Shown piece by piece: positions 63,901 to 64,000 of a stretch of DNA of 64,000 nucleotides. The notes below the pieces were generated by a model. The model did no database searches. It had not been told where the DNA came from and saw nothing but the letters and a program-made list of their open reading frames with translations. Made by a program: the position numbers and the translations under genes. How positions within the stretch are numbered: the first letter of the stretch is position 1; the number at the start of each line of letters is the position of its first letter. Source of the stretch: Closterium sp. NIES-65 (lineage: Eukaryota; Streptophyta; Zygnematophyceae; Desmidiales; Closteriaceae). The stretch covers positions 1 through 64,000 of the forward strand of contig CANXME010002154.1 in assembly GCA_948144175.1 (NCBI GenBank), in the 5' to 3' direction.

Positions 63901-64000
63901 ACGCCATCCCTCTTAGAAATGGGCAAAACATGCTGCCATTGCTTTAAACTGCATTCGCCGTACTATCAGGTTTGACTGCCCTCTCAACATTGGCTTTAAT

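Noticed and set aside
1..64000. tRNA or rRNA genes, bacterial operons, plasmid or organelle features
   Set aside because: I looked for them by eye on both strands and saw none. The introns and LTR elements show nuclear eukaryotic DNA.

Overview
The window is nuclear DNA from a plant-lineage eukaryote, GC-rich in its genes and crowded with LTR retrotransposons. The evidence is Ty1/copia elements primed by TGGTATCAGAGC-type sites, a plant-type GT14 (DUF266) glycosyltransferase gene, a CDPK-like kinase gene and spliceosomal introns. The style of the copia Gag proteins suggests a streptophyte alga (possibly a desmid such as Closterium). That is an inference from memory and was not checked.

Layout. 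1-35,071 is a transposon nest: a truncated copia element (A), old pol fragments (L and K), copia element B inserted into K, three short elements without gag-pol (C, D, and E inside D), an inverted-repeat DNA element, the most recent copia insertion F (identical LTRs), another short element H, and copia element I. Almost every LTR pair is flanked by an exact 5-bp target duplication, so boundaries and nesting order are firm. 35,589-45,921 is a five-exon host gene (minus strand) for a protein kinase with a very long low-complexity N-terminus. 46,523-57,908 is a second, different copia lineage (J), split by a GC-rich copia element (G) and carrying a hAT-type element in its 3' LTR. 57,993-60,566 is a complete five-exon minus-strand gene for a predicted 251-residue, probably organelle-targeted protein. 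61,328 to the end is the 5' part of a GT14 gene on the plus strand, divergent from the previous gene.

Two themes stand out. First, all three host genes carry partial tandem copies ('echoes') of their own splice junctions inside adjacent introns. The extreme case is a 31-bp minisatellite of about 17 units, each holding an exon end plus a 5' splice site. Second, the retrotransposon families share structured RNA signals whose stem sequences change while pairing is kept: a hairpin directly after the primer-binding site followed by GGGCCCAC, a hairpin pair inside the LTR, and a CCGT-loop hairpin in the non-autonomous elements.

No copia copy looks able to move by itself: proteases have lost the catalytic Asp (B, F), and stops and frameshifts occur throughout. 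Most of the in-frame stops examined are CAG to TAG changes.
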